DNA of 64,000 nt from Oceanospirillum sp048270425 (GTDB lineage: Bacteria > Pseudomonadota > Gammaproteobacteria > Pseudomonadales > Halomonadaceae), in contig JBLWSY010000010.1 of the NCBI GenBank assembly GCA_048270425.1, forward strand, positions 65,472-129,471, given 5' to 3'. Every line of letters begins with the position of its first letter. The first letter of the stretch is position 1. The notes under the pieces are model-generated. The model was not told the origin of the DNA, did no database searches, and worked only from the letters and a program-made list of their open reading frames with translations. Both the position numbers and the translations under genes were made by a program. Below, piece by piece: positions 1 through 8,610 of this stretch.

Positions 1-414
1 CTGGCGGTTTATGAGAAAGCTCCCGATGAGGTAAAAACCAACCCGGAGCAGTTAGAGCAGGCGCTGTTTGGTGCCGACCCTAAAGCCTTCAGCCTGATCT
101 GCGAAGTGGATGGTGAGATGGCGGGTTACGCGATCTTCTTCTACAACTTCTCCACCTGGCTGGGGCAATACGGTATTTTTCTGGAAGATCTTTACATCAC
201 GCCTAAATTCCGCGGCTGTGGTGCGGGCAAAGCGCTGCTGAAGTATCTGGCGCAAAAAGCGGTTGCGGAAAATTGCGGTCGTTTCGAATGGAATGTTCTG
301 GACTGGAACCAGCCTGCTATCGACTTTTATGAGTCCTTTGGTGCTAAGCCCCAAAGCGAATGGGTGGGTTATCGTTTGACCGGTGATGCGCTGAAAAGCT
401 TCGCAGCAGAATAA
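1..414 (+). CDS. GNAT family N-acetyltransferase (5' truncated by window edge)
   Basis: The open frame runs in from position 1, so the true start lies outside the window; about 137 residues are visible. The middle shows the acetyl-CoA-binding signature of GNAT enzymes: LEDLYITPKFRGCGAGKALLK (R/Q-x-x-G-x-G/A loop). The tail NQPAIDFYESFGA is the typical last beta-strand region. The general form resembles spermidine/diamine acetyltransferases (YITP-x-x-RG-x-G-x-G-K-A-L), but the substrate cannot be fixed. It is followed by a 79-bp gap and a convergent gene. Confidence 0.85.
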   Translation: MAVYEKAPDEVKTNPEQLEQALFGADPKAFSLICEVDGEMAGYAIFFYNFSTWLGQYGIFLEDLYITPKFRGCGAGKALLKYLAQKAVAENCGRFEWNVLDWNQPAIDFYESFGAKPQSEWVGYRLTGDALKSFAAE

Positions 415-493
415 TCGCCAGACAGATCGCCGGTGCAGATCGGAATCCGCGCACCGGCTTTTTGATAGTTAGCTTCAGATACGGGCACAGCTC

Positions 494-1021
494 TTAAAAG
501 CTGTTATCACGTCTTGAGTGACGCTTCTCTTGCATCGCTTCAAGCTTTGTGCGCTGTTCCGGTGTCAGAAGCAGGTAGACCTGTTGACGCATCGTCGCCT
601 GAGCCTGCATGCGCTCAGCCATCTGTTTCTGAGCGCTTTCGATCAGTGAATTTACCTTATCCTGATAATCGCTGTCCGCTGGGTTCAGATCCCGCATCGC
701 CTGATGAATGCCTCTTGGAGAAGATCCCTTATCTTTTCCGGCCATCTGCTGTTCAAACAGGGTTTTCATCTGGGCTGCCTGCTCATCGGTCAGCTCCAGA
801 TAATCCTTCATTTTGTCTAAGCGACGGTCAGCGCGTTTTTCCATCATCTCCTGGCGTTGCTCCGGATCGCCTTTAAAGCGATGGCAGTCACCGTCACCTT
901 TACCCGGAAATGCCATCACAGCGGTGCTGAGTGTCAGTGCCGCCACGGTTGAGCCGATCAGGGTCAGTGTCTTTTTGCTTTTCATGCTTTTACGCAGAGA
1001 TAGGTTTTTCATAACAGCCAT
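494..1021 (-). CDS. cpxP: Spy/CpxP-family periplasmic stress chaperone
   Basis: Small periplasmic protein of 175 residues. A signal peptide (KKTLTLIGSTVAALTLSTAVMA) ends before FPGKGDGDCH. The mature part is highly charged and helical, with the two LTxxQ-type motifs of the Spy/CpxP family, LTDEQAAQ and LLTPEQRTK. I chose the ATG at 1021 because GGAG lies 9 bases upstream; the frame is open further upstream to 1138, and nearer ATGs at 1030 and 1012 are alternatives. It diverges from the response regulator and kinase genes at 1337-3474 with a CpxR box between, exactly the E. coli cpxP-cpxRA layout. It probably binds misfolded envelope proteins and damps CpxA signalling. Confidence 0.82.
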   Translation of the reverse strand: MAVMKNLSLRKSMKSKKTLTLIGSTVAALTLSTAVMAFPGKGDGDCHRFKGDPEQRQEMMEKRADRRLDKMKDYLELTDEQAAQMKTLFEQQMAGKDKGSSPRGIHQAMRDLNPADSDYQDKVNSLIESAQKQMAERMQAQATMRQQVYLLLTPEQRTKLEAMQEKRHSRRDNSF

Positions 1022-1142
1022 CTTGGTCATCTCCATCAGATGTTGAGTCGCCCTAGCTGCGGTGTTAGCCGGTTTAACTTGGGCGTTTGCTTTCGATGGA
1101 TGCAGTATGAGCTTCTGCAGCGCAAAGTTGTCACACACCGGT

Positions 1143-1157
1143 GTAAAGTTAGGTAAA
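1143..1157. promoter_or_regulatory. CpxR box (GTAAA-N5-GTAAA)
   Basis: The sequence is GTAAA GTTAG GTAAA, a perfect match to the CpxR consensus GTAAA-N4-8-GTAAA. It sits in the divergent region between the cpxP-like gene (start 1021) and the cpxR-like gene (start 1337), 122 bp before the former. It implies phospho-CpxR control of cpxP and probably autoregulation of cpxRA. Confidence 0.8.
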
Positions 1158-1275
1158 ACCTGACCGGATAACAGGGGAGAAGCCTTACGGCACCAGCCAA
1201 AGGCAGTATCATAGGCTTAAGATTTTGACGCTGAATGTGTTTCGCCGTATTTAACCTCCCCCCCTATTTATTTAA

Positions 1276-1302
1276 ATAGCAGTTAAATAGATAGCAGTTA
1301 AA
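1276..1302. repeat. Direct repeat ATAGCAGTTAAA x2 upstream of cpxR
   Basis: ATAGCAGTTAAA occurs at 1276-1287 and again at 1291-1302, a 15-bp period, 35 bp before the cpxR-like start. The tract around it is AT-rich. It could be a second operator or part of the promoter; no known regulator is assigned. Confidence 0.6.
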
Positions 1303-1336
1303 CAGCTAGTTAAGCCGCCCTTGCCGAGGTCTCTTT

Positions 1337-2086
1337 ATGTCCAATGAAAAATTACTGCTGGTTGATGATGATAAAGAACTGTGCAGCTTGCTGGCAGAAT
1401 ACCTGAGTGCAGAGGGATATCGCGTTGATTCTGCCTATAACGCGCAACAGGCGCTGGAAAAACTACAGAATCAGAGCCCTGGCAGTAATGGCTACAGTCT
1501 GATGGTGCTGGATATCATGATGCCGGGCACCAGCGGTCTTGAATTACTTCAGCAGATACGTCCCCGTTATACCTTGCCGGTGATAATGCTGACCGGCCGC
1601 GGTGATGAAATTGACCGTATCCTGGGGCTTGAGATGGGGGCGGATGATTATCTGGGCAAACCCTGCAATCCCCGAGAGCTACTGGCTCGTATCCGTGCGG
1701 TGCTTCGTCGCATGTCACCCCAGACACCTCTGGAAGGGCGTTTACCGGAGCAGCCTCTTGTCATCAGCACTCTGAGTCTGAACCCGGCAACCCGAGATGC
1801 CCGGGTAGGAGATCAGGTTCTGGAACTCACCAGTGCGGAATTCAATGTGCTGGCCTATCTGATGCAACATGCCGGTCAGGTACTCAGCAAGGAGCAGCTG
1901 ACCCGCTGGGTTTTGCATCGGGAGCTGACCGCCTACGATCGGGCGATTGATGTTCATGTTAGCCGGGTACGCCAGAAATTGGCTCCCCACTTTGAGCAGC
2001 CTTCAGGCGATGCCATAGAGATGATCAAAACGGTTCGAGGCCAGGGTTATATCTTTGTCTTTACCGATCAGGCCGAACAATCATGA
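1337..2086 (+). CDS. cpxR: OmpR/CpxR-family response regulator
   Basis: 249 residues. Receiver domain (about 1-120): acidic pocket D10-D12, phospho-acceptor D59 in VLDIMMPG, T86 in MLTGRGDE and invariant K108 in GKPCNPREL. A winged-helix DNA-binding domain follows (about 140-242; LTSAEFNVLAYLM, VHVSRVRQKL, IKTVRGQGYIF). The ATG is preceded by GAGGT at good spacing. The stop overlaps the kinase start by ATGA, so the two are translationally coupled. Identification as CpxR rests on sequence style, the divergent cpxP-like gene and the CpxR box. Confidence 0.88.
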   Translation: MSNEKLLLVDDDKELCSLLAEYLSAEGYRVDSAYNAQQALEKLQNQSPGSNGYSLMVLDIMMPGTSGLELLQQIRPRYTLPVIMLTGRGDEIDRILGLEMGADDYLGKPCNPRELLARIRAVLRRMSPQTPLEGRLPEQPLVISTLSLNPATRDARVGDQVLELTSAEFNVLAYLMQHAGQVLSKEQLTRWVLHRELTAYDRAIDVHVSRVRQKLAPHFEQPSGDAIEMIKTVRGQGYIFVFTDQAEQS

Positions 2087-3474
2087 AGCGGCTTAACACT
2101 CTCTTCTGGAAAATATTTTTCACCATCTGGCTGGTCAGTGCTGTCGGCATGGCCAGTGTGTTTCTGATGATCGCCAGCAGCGATGATGATGAGCGTTGGC
2201 GTCACCTGATCCGTTCTCAGTTTAAGCAGCAAGCCCTTGAGCTGATCGAACGCTATGAAAGCTCAAAACAAAGCATCAATGATAAGAGCTACTGGAATCT
2301 GTTTGATAATGGCCCCGTTGAGCCACCGCTCTGGGTATTGCCAATTAACCGTTATGAAAGCCGCGAGCGTCGCCGTGACCCCGAGGCTTTTGACCGTCAC
2401 CCCGGTTCTCGCCCGCCGGTATGGCTTTATGAAGTCGATCCTGAAACCGAACGCTTAGGCACGCAGGTAACCGGTCATCTGAGAAAACCGCCGCCGGATG
2501 CCTTTGAATTTAAACTCCGCTCGCCTTCAGACCGGCACTACCTGCTGCTGACAGAGATACCGCCACCGCTTAAGCATAAAGCGCGCTTTGCAGGTTTCCT
2601 GTTCTCTATTCAAATGGTGCTGGTGTTAGGGGTTGCGGCACTATCTGCACTGATTCTGAGTTTTGTGTTAATCCGGCCGATTCGCCAGCTTAGCGAACAC
2701 GTTAAACAGATTTACCATCAGGGGGATCTGAGTACCCGGGCTTCACGCAAGCTCAGCCAGCGACGTGATGAACTGGGTGAACTGACCCGTGAGTTTGATC
2801 AGATGGCCGACTATGTTGAGCGCACATTGCAAAGCCAGCAGAGGCTACTGCAGGATGTCTCCCACGAACTACGTGCGCCTATGGCCCGGCTTCAGGTTAG
2901 TGCGGGGCTTGCGGAACAGCAGTTGGGCGAGGGCAGTACGCTGGCAAGCCGTATCAACCGGGAATGCGAACGCCTTGATGGCCTGATCGCCGAGATTCTC
3001 TCCTTCAGCCGCCTTGAAAGCGCGCAAAAAGAGGGGGAGCGCTTCTCAGTAAAAGAGCTTTTTGACGAGCTAATCAGTGATCTCAGATTCAGCCAGCCCC
3101 TGCGCCCGGTTGATATCGCCATTGAACCGGAAAGTCTGCATCTGTCACTCAATCGCGACCTTCTGGCTCGAGCCCTCAGGAATGGCATCGGCAACGCCCT
3201 GAAGTACACACCAGAAGACAGCCTGCTAGAGCTGTCTGCCCGAAAAAAAGGCGGTGAACTCCTGATCCGGTTGCGGGATCACGGCGAAGGCATCAGTGAT
3301 GACCTGCTGAAGGAGCTGTTTACTCCCTTCGTCAGAGGCACCGGCGGCCACGGTGATGGTTTTGGCCTTGGCATGAGTATCGCCCGACGTGCGGTGGAGC
3401 GCCTGGGCGGTACTCTGAAAGCTGAGAATCATCCTGAGGGCGGTCTGCAGTTATCGGTGCGTTTGCCGGTTTAA
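2083..3474 (+). CDS. cpxA: CpxA-like sensor histidine kinase
   Basis: 463 residues, inner membrane. TM1 is near residues 9-30, a periplasmic sensor covers about 31-172, and TM2 is near 173-197. HAMP follows (RPIRQLSEHVKQI). The H-box is QDVSHELRAPMARLQ with the phospho-histidine at H261. An N-box (RNGIGNALKYTP), a G1 box (DHGEGIS) and a G2-like GFGLGMSIA are all present. The start overlaps the cpxR stop by ATGA. It should sense envelope stress and phosphorylate the upstream regulator; the periplasmic region is proline- and arginine-rich and may differ in ligand from the enteric protein. Confidence 0.86.
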   Translation: MKRLNTLFWKIFFTIWLVSAVGMASVFLMIASSDDDERWRHLIRSQFKQQALELIERYESSKQSINDKSYWNLFDNGPVEPPLWVLPINRYESRERRRDPEAFDRHPGSRPPVWLYEVDPETERLGTQVTGHLRKPPPDAFEFKLRSPSDRHYLLLTEIPPPLKHKARFAGFLFSIQMVLVLGVAALSALILSFVLIRPIRQLSEHVKQIYHQGDLSTRASRKLSQRRDELGELTREFDQMADYVERTLQSQQRLLQDVSHELRAPMARLQVSAGLAEQQLGEGSTLASRINRECERLDGLIAEILSFSRLESAQKEGERFSVKELFDELISDLRFSQPLRPVDIAIEPESLHLSLNRDLLARALRNGIGNALKYTPEDSLLELSARKKGGELLIRLRDHGEGISDDLLKELFTPFVRGTGGHGDGFGLGMSIARRAVERLGGTLKAENHPEGGLQLSVRLPV

Positions 3475-3488
3475 CGCTAGCCTGACCC

Positions 3489-3527
3489 AAAAAAAGGGCG
3501 AATGCTTTAAGCATCCGCCCTTTTTTT
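3489..3527. terminator. Bidirectional rho-independent terminator
   Basis: AAAGGGCG and ATGC arms pair with GCAT and CGCCCTTT around a short TTTAA loop with one internal mismatch, flanked by A and T runs. It lies between the convergent cpxA-like and LysE-type genes and can serve both. Confidence 0.85.
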
Positions 3528-3555
3528 ATGGATCAGTTTATTGGCGGGATAGCGT

Positions 3556-4173
3556 TTAACTCTTCAGTGCCAGATACGCGCCAGCGCTCATCATAATACC
3601 GCCGGCGCTTTTGTTAAGGCGGTTTACCGATTGCTCGGAGCGCAGCATCCTGCTGGCCCAGGCGGCGAAAGCAGCAATCAGCATCAGGCCTGCCAGCAAA
3701 GCCACAAATGTCAGTCCGGCTGCCAGCCAGATATCCTGAGCCGTAAGTACGGTCAGATCCATAAAGGTAGGCAGAAAGGCGATATAGAAAAGGATCACTT
3801 TAGGATTAGAGGCGGAGATCAGAAAACCCTGAATAAAGCCTGCAACCATGCCCTGCTCACTGCCCGCATTACCCTGTTGGCTCAGATCCGGTTTGCTGGT
3901 GAACATTTTATAGCCCAGATAGAGCAGGTATGCGGCACCGGCATAACGGATAACGGTAAACAATCCGCCCCAATGTTCCGCAACTGCGGCCAGACCTAAA
4001 CACGCCAGAACCAGATAAATAATATCGCTGGCAATCATGCCTACCGATAAGGGTAAGCAGCTGCGGGTGCCAAAGATCATACCCCGGGCAAGTATGGCAA
4101 ATACACCGGGGCCAGGGGTGATACCGAAGATAAAAATGGCGATAAAAAACGTCACTGCGCTTTCAAAAGACAT
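3556..4173 (-). CDS. LysE/RhtB-family amino acid exporter
   Basis: 205 residues with about six membrane segments. The N-terminus carries the family mark FGITPGPGVFAILARGM, and the middle has YAGAAYLLYLGYKM and SNPKVILFYIAFLP, both diagnostic of LysE/RhtB translocators. I chose the ATG at 4173, preceded by AAGGA, rather than the upstream extension to 4344, which adds non-membrane sequence. The substrate is probably a neutral or basic amino acid but cannot be read from sequence. Confidence 0.9.
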   Translation of the reverse strand: MSFESAVTFFIAIFIFGITPGPGVFAILARGMIFGTRSCLPLSVGMIASDIIYLVLACLGLAAVAEHWGGLFTVIRYAGAAYLLYLGYKMFTSKPDLSQQGNAGSEQGMVAGFIQGFLISASNPKVILFYIAFLPTFMDLTVLTAQDIWLAAGLTFVALLAGLMLIAAFAAWASRMLRSEQSVNRLNKSAGGIMMSAGAYLALKS

Positions 4174-4651
4174 GACCAGATCCTTGAAGAGGGGTGGGCA
4201 GGTAGCCGGAAAAATGGCAGAACAATACGCTATGGCACTGGGCTGAGATCCGTATTTTGAGTTTCGCCGTAGACGTTGTAAAGGTTGTTTAAAGACAAAG
4301 ACTTTCTTTTTTTGTGCGTTGCAGCTAATAATGCTGCAGGGCAAAAAGACCCAATTATGGGATCAATTTGTCAAATGGATGGTATCTGTTAAATACAAGA
4401 GCAAATCGCTACGACTTTAGAGGTAATATTCGCCCAATTGATAAGTTATTTAGCGGTTTTAGCTCAAGACTTTTCAGTCAGAATCCGTATAATTCTGCGC
4501 CATCCACGGGGTATTGTAGACAAAATGTCGCATTCATTATCTGATCCTGTAGATGGTTGGTGCGTACCCCAGATTATAACTAAAAAGGGATATCCAGAGA
4601 CTCTGTCTGACTGCTTTGCGCGTAGACAGAGAGGCCAAAAGCTGATTTCTG
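4174..4651. other. Divergent intergenic region upstream of mqo
   Basis: This 478-bp gap separates LysE from mqo. The most promoter-like element is TATAAT at 4488-4493, with only a weak -35 (CAAGAC, 4465-4470). An open frame at 4438-4677 has no ribosome-binding site or family resemblance and overlaps the mqo start; I do not count it as a gene. Confidence 0.4.
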
Positions 4652-6202
4652 GTGTCGGTTCAATCCCAACAATATGACGAATGGCAAAGCTCTATGACCG
4701 CAAAAACTGCAGATGTGTTGCTTGTAGGGGCCGGTGCGATGAGCACGACCCTGGGTATGCTGCTGAAGCAGCTTGATCCCTCTTTAAACCTGATTATGGT
4801 AGAGCGCCTTGACCATGTGGCGCAGGAAAGTACTGACGGTTGGAACAACGCCGGTACTGGCCATGCTGCTTACTGCGAGCTGAACTATACCCCTCAGCAA
4901 GCCGATGGCAGCGTTAATACTACCAAAGCCTTCGCGATTAATTCGGCCTTTGAGGTCAGCCTGCAATTCTGGTCCTATCTTGTGGAACAGAAGGCCCTTC
5001 CTTCCCCTGAAAAGTTTATCAATACTGCACCGCACTGCAGCTTTGTCTGGGGCGAGAAGAATGTCGAGTTTTTACGTACCCGCTATGAGACCCTGAGCAA
5101 GTCACAGTCATTTGTCGACATGGAATACACTGAAGATCACGACGTGATTCGTCAGTGGATGCCACTGGTGATGCTGAACCGTGATCCTTCCGAAAAAGTT
5201 GCTGCTACCCGTGTCCGTTATGGTTCCGATGTCGATTTCGGATCTGTTGCCCGCAACATGGTTGACCACCTGCAGAAACAGAATGGTTTTGAGCTGCTGC
5301 TGAGCCACAACGTTAAGGAACTGGACAAAACTCAGGATGGCCGCTGGAACGTTACTTTAAAAGATAAAAGTGGCAAAACTGTGACAGTTAATGCCGGTTT
5401 TGTCTTCCTGGGCGCAGGTGGTGGCTCTTTGCCTCTGCTGCAGAAGTCCGGTGTTAAAGAGGGTAAAGGTTACGGTGGTTTCCCGGTCAGTGGTATGTGG
5501 CTGGTTTGCAAAAAACCGGAGATTGTTGAGCAGCACATGGCTAAGGTTTACGGTATGGCTCCGATCGGTGCGCCCCCTATGTCAGTACCGCACCTGGACA
5601 CCCGTGTTATCAATGGTCAGAAAGCTCTGCTGTTCGGCCCGTTTGCCGGTTTCACGACTAAGTTTCTGAAGCAGGGCTCTCTGTTCGATCTGGTGGGCAG
5701 TATCCGTCCGGATAACCTGTTGCCGATGATGTCTGTTGGCATGAACAACATGGACCTGACTAAGTACCTGATCAGCGAAGTGCGTCAGTCTCACCGTGCC
5801 CGTTGTGACTCGCTGCGTAACTTCTTCCCTGAAGCCAAGGACGATGACTGGGAACTGGCAATGGCCGGACAGCGCGTTCAGATCATCAAGAAAGATGAGC
5901 AGGGTAAAGGCAAACTGGAATTTGGTACTGAAGCGATTACGACTGCGGACGGCTCTCTGGCTGCGCTGCTGGGTGCGTCTCCGGGTGCATCCACCTCTGT
6001 GAATACCATGATCGGTATTATTGAGAAGTGCTTTAAAGAGCGTCTGAAAAGCGATGGCTGGCAGGACAAGATCAAGGAGATGGTGCCGTCTTACGGTGTC
6101 ACTCTGGCGGATCATCCTGAATTGCTGAAAGAGGTTCGTCAGCGCACACTGGCAACTCTGCAGCTGGACAAAGCTGAAAAGCAACAGACGCAGGACGCAT
6201 AA
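4652..6202 (+). CDS. mqo: Malate:quinone oxidoreductase
   Basis: About 516 residues, the usual size for Mqo. It is an FAD-dependent peripheral membrane enzyme of the TCA cycle that oxidises L-malate to oxaloacetate and passes electrons to quinone. The Rossmann motif DVLLVGAGAMSTTLG is followed by MVERLDHVAQESTDGWNNAGTGHAA and ELNYTP, which are strongly conserved in Mqo. The C-terminus carries GASPGASTSVNTM. The frame opens with GTG at 4652; the ATG at 4694 (MTAKTADVLLVG) fits the family N-terminus equally well, and neither has a strong ribosome-binding site. A clear terminator follows. Confidence 0.95.
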   Translation: MSVQSQQYDEWQSSMTAKTADVLLVGAGAMSTTLGMLLKQLDPSLNLIMVERLDHVAQESTDGWNNAGTGHAAYCELNYTPQQADGSVNTTKAFAINSAFEVSLQFWSYLVEQKALPSPEKFINTAPHCSFVWGEKNVEFLRTRYETLSKSQSFVDMEYTEDHDVIRQWMPLVMLNRDPSEKVAATRVRYGSDVDFGSVARNMVDHLQKQNGFELLLSHNVKELDKTQDGRWNVTLKDKSGKTVTVNAGFVFLGAGGGSLPLLQKSGVKEGKGYGGFPVSGMWLVCKKPEIVEQHMAKVYGMAPIGAPPMSVPHLDTRVINGQKALLFGPFAGFTTKFLKQGSLFDLVGSIRPDNLLPMMSVGMNNMDLTKYLISEVRQSHRARCDSLRNFFPEAKDDDWELAMAGQRVQIIKKDEQGKGKLEFGTEAITTADGSLAALLGASPGASTSVNTMIGIIEKCFKERLKSDGWQDKIKEMVPSYGVTLADHPELLKEVRQRTLATLQLDKAEKQQTQDA

Positions 6203-6235
6203 GCGTCAGCGCAAATGTTAAGGTTTAGCACCTGA

Positions 6236-6262
6236 AAAACGGCAGCCATGGCTGCCGTTTTT
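6236..6262 (+). terminator. Rho-independent terminator after mqo
   Basis: A perfect inverted repeat, AAAAACGGCAGCC-AT-GGCTGCCGTTTTT, runs into a T tract 34 bp after the mqo stop. Confidence 0.92.
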
Positions 6263-6328
6263 TTATGCCCTTGGATTGAGGCACAGGGTTTCAGGGATAG
6301 TTCTTCAGACATTGCTGTTCAGGAAGTG

Positions 6329-6392
6329 GTTGCTCAGGAATACAGTTGTTCAGGAATACAGTTGTTCGGGAAAGGGTTACTCAGGACATGAT
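6329..6392. repeat. Degenerate 16-bp tandem repeat
   Basis: Four adjacent units share the form GTTGTTCAGGAATACA: 6329-6344, 6345-6360 (these two differ at one base), 6361-6376 and 6377-6392 (both decayed). A further related piece is at 6311-6328 and another near 6405. It fills most of the 321-bp gap between mqo and the amidase gene; I see no other structure there. Confidence 0.8.
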
Positions 6393-6523
6393 TGTTAAGA
6401 GCGTGCTGTTCAGGGCATAAGAAACAGGTATTTGATTTGGTTTTTTGTCATTGATTTATAAAGGGTTATTATGCCCGGGTAAGCAAGCTCTTATATATCT
6501 GCTGCTTATCTTACTGACATGGA

Positions 6524-8125
6524 TTGTCAGTCGCTGCTTCGCAACCGATATCAACTGATGCGGCGACTGAATTTACAGGGATGCCTGCCTTTATGAACGT
6601 TACCGAATATGTGGCACAGGATGCACTGGGTCTTGCTGAACTGGTGCGCAGGGGAGAGATTTCACCTGCTGAACTGCTGCAAACCGCCACTCAGGCTGCA
6701 GGCCGTGTTCACGATGAATTCAATATTCTGACTCACCTCGATCAGCAACGCCCCCAGGTATTAATAAAAGCGCTCAACAGGAACGCACTTTTTGCCGGTG
6801 TCCCTTTTCTGGTGAAGGATCTGATGTTGCCGGTTAAAGGCATGCCGATGTCTAACGGTTCCCGGGCGATGCAGGGGTTTGTGTCGGGTTCTGATTCCGC
6901 TATGGTGCGCCTGCTGCACGCCAGTGGTTTGATCACTTTTGGTAAAACAACTACTTCAGAACTTGGGGCAAAGCCTCTTTGTATTTCTGAGGCTTTTGGC
7001 GAAACGCTGAACCCCTGGAATAAGCGTTATAACTCAGGTGGCTCCAGTGGTGGCAGTAGTGTTGCGGTTGCCACTGGTGTTGTTCCTATGGCGTACTCCA
7101 GTGACGGTGGTGGTTCTATACGTGTCCCCGCGTCCTACTGTGGTGTTTTTGGCTTTAAGCCAAGTAGTGCCGTCAACCGGTTTGAGGATATGTCTAAAGC
7201 CTGGGGCGGCGCTGTTGTCAGTCATGTGACCACCCGTTCGGTGCGTGACAGTGCCGCCTATCTGGATATGACAACCGGGCGTGTCGCGCCAGATGCTTCA
7301 TCTCACGCTTCAACACCCATTGAAGGCAGCTATCTGGCCGGTCTTTATTTGCCACCGCGAACGCTTAAAATCGGTCTGATTACCGAATCCCCCCTAAGGA
7401 CCCTTGTTGCCGGGGATTGTGTGAATGCAGCGAAGGATGCTGCAACTCTGTGCCAGTCTTTGGGGCATCAGGTTGAAGCGACCCGCTGGAACTTCGATGG
7501 TAAATTGTTGATGCGGGCGTTTCTGACCATTCTGCTGTATTACACCCATAGAGATGTCACCATGATATCGGCCAGTCTTGGAATATCCGTCAAAGAGTTG
7601 GATATCGAAACAGGGACCCGATTTATTGCCATGGCGGGAAGTGGCGTCACGCCAGAGCGTTTGTCATGGGCGGAAATGGTTTTGCAGGATACCCGCCAGA
7701 AGATGGCCGATTGTTATAAAAATTATGACCTGATTCTGACTCCTGCTGTGGGCAGCGAGCTTCAGACCGGTGACGCAGTAGAACCCAAAGGGCTTGAAAA
7801 ATGGACGCTGCAGTTCCTGATTCGTTCGGGGCTTGCCAGTAAGGTGGTGGGTAATCGGGCATTGGATCAGGCGGTTATTCAGAACCTGAAAATGGCACCT
7901 TTCACTGCCATCGCTAACGCTACCGGGCAACCCGCAATGTCAGTGCCGTTGTACTGGAATGAGCAGAACCTGCCTTATGGTGCGCATTTTATGGCGGCTA
8001 AGGGGCAGGATGCGTTGCTGCTTAGCCTGGCGGCTCAGCTGGAAAAAGCCCGCCCATGGCAGGATAAAAGACCTGCAGTCAGTTTAAACCTAAGCCGCGA
8101 AGCTGAGGTTGCTGTTCTGGATTAA
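6524..8125 (+). CDS. Amidase signature family hydrolase
   Basis: 533 residues from a TTG start; ATG at 6581 or 6593 are possible shorter starts, and none has a convincing ribosome-binding site. The amidase-signature Ser-cisSer-Lys machinery is visible: K98 in FLVKDLML, the Gly/Ser loop NSGGSSGGSS (about 170-179), and nucleophile S198 in SSDGGGSIRVPAS. Such enzymes hydrolyse amides or esters to acid plus ammonia or amine. The substrate is unknown; GatA is unlikely because gatB/gatC are absent and the C-terminal half differs. Confidence 0.88.
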   Translation: MSVAASQPISTDAATEFTGMPAFMNVTEYVAQDALGLAELVRRGEISPAELLQTATQAAGRVHDEFNILTHLDQQRPQVLIKALNRNALFAGVPFLVKDLMLPVKGMPMSNGSRAMQGFVSGSDSAMVRLLHASGLITFGKTTTSELGAKPLCISEAFGETLNPWNKRYNSGGSSGGSSVAVATGVVPMAYSSDGGGSIRVPASYCGVFGFKPSSAVNRFEDMSKAWGGAVVSHVTTRSVRDSAAYLDMTTGRVAPDASSHASTPIEGSYLAGLYLPPRTLKIGLITESPLRTLVAGDCVNAAKDAATLCQSLGHQVEATRWNFDGKLLMRAFLTILLYYTHRDVTMISASLGISVKELDIETGTRFIAMAGSGVTPERLSWAEMVLQDTRQKMADCYKNYDLILTPAVGSELQTGDAVEPKGLEKWTLQFLIRSGLASKVVGNRALDQAVIQNLKMAPFTAIANATGQPAMSVPLYWNEQNLPYGAHFMAAKGQDALLLSLAAQLEKARPWQDKRPAVSLNLSREAEVAVLD

Positions 8126-8208
8126 ACAGGTTTTCCCCGTATGATGTTCCCTTTTTCTATAGATGCTCTTCCGTTAAACCGGTACGAGCCAGAGGAACCG
8201 ATAACGCC

Positions 8209-8439
8209 ATGATGCCCGAACTGAATTTTGATCAGGATGACCTGTTGAAACTTGCCCGTATGAAGATGCCATTCGGCAAATATCAGGGACGTATTCTGGC
8301 GGACCTGCCCGAACCTTATCTGCTCTGGTTCAGTAAGCAAGGATTCCCGAAAGGCGAGTTAGGCAAGCTGCTGGCGCTAATGCTGGAGTTGCATATTCAT
8401 GGGCTGGAAGGTTTGCTGAACCCCTTGAAATCATCCTGA
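8209..8439 (+). CDS. DUF3820 family protein
   Basis: 76 residues. The core MPFGKYQGRILADLPEPYLLWFSKQGFPKGELGKLLALMLELHIHGL matches the DUF3820 family, often labelled a putative quorum-sensing-regulated virulence factor (YpeB-like). The tight FGKYxG...LPxxYLxWF pattern is characteristic. The molecular function is not established. It stands alone between the amidase and chemoreceptor genes. Confidence 0.85.
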   Translation: MMPELNFDQDDLLKLARMKMPFGKYQGRILADLPEPYLLWFSKQGFPKGELGKLLALMLELHIHGLEGLLNPLKSS

Positions 8440-8610
8440 TTTATAGCTGTTATCCGTTTTTTACTGCCTCTGATCGTGTTTTTTCTACTTTTTAACTTTC
8501 TTTATCAGTTTTTTCTAAATGTAACATTGTGTTGTTGCGATGAAAGCATAGAATAGACAGGTATTAGGTTATAACTTTTGGTAATCACTGACCTGACTCA
8601 GAGGTAGGCT

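Noticed and set aside
4438..4677. 79-codon frame just before mqo
   Set aside because: No ribosome-binding site, overlaps the mqo start, and covers the likely promoter.
5582..6184. 200-codon minus-strand frame inside mqo
   Set aside because: Antisense shadow of a highly conserved enzyme gene.
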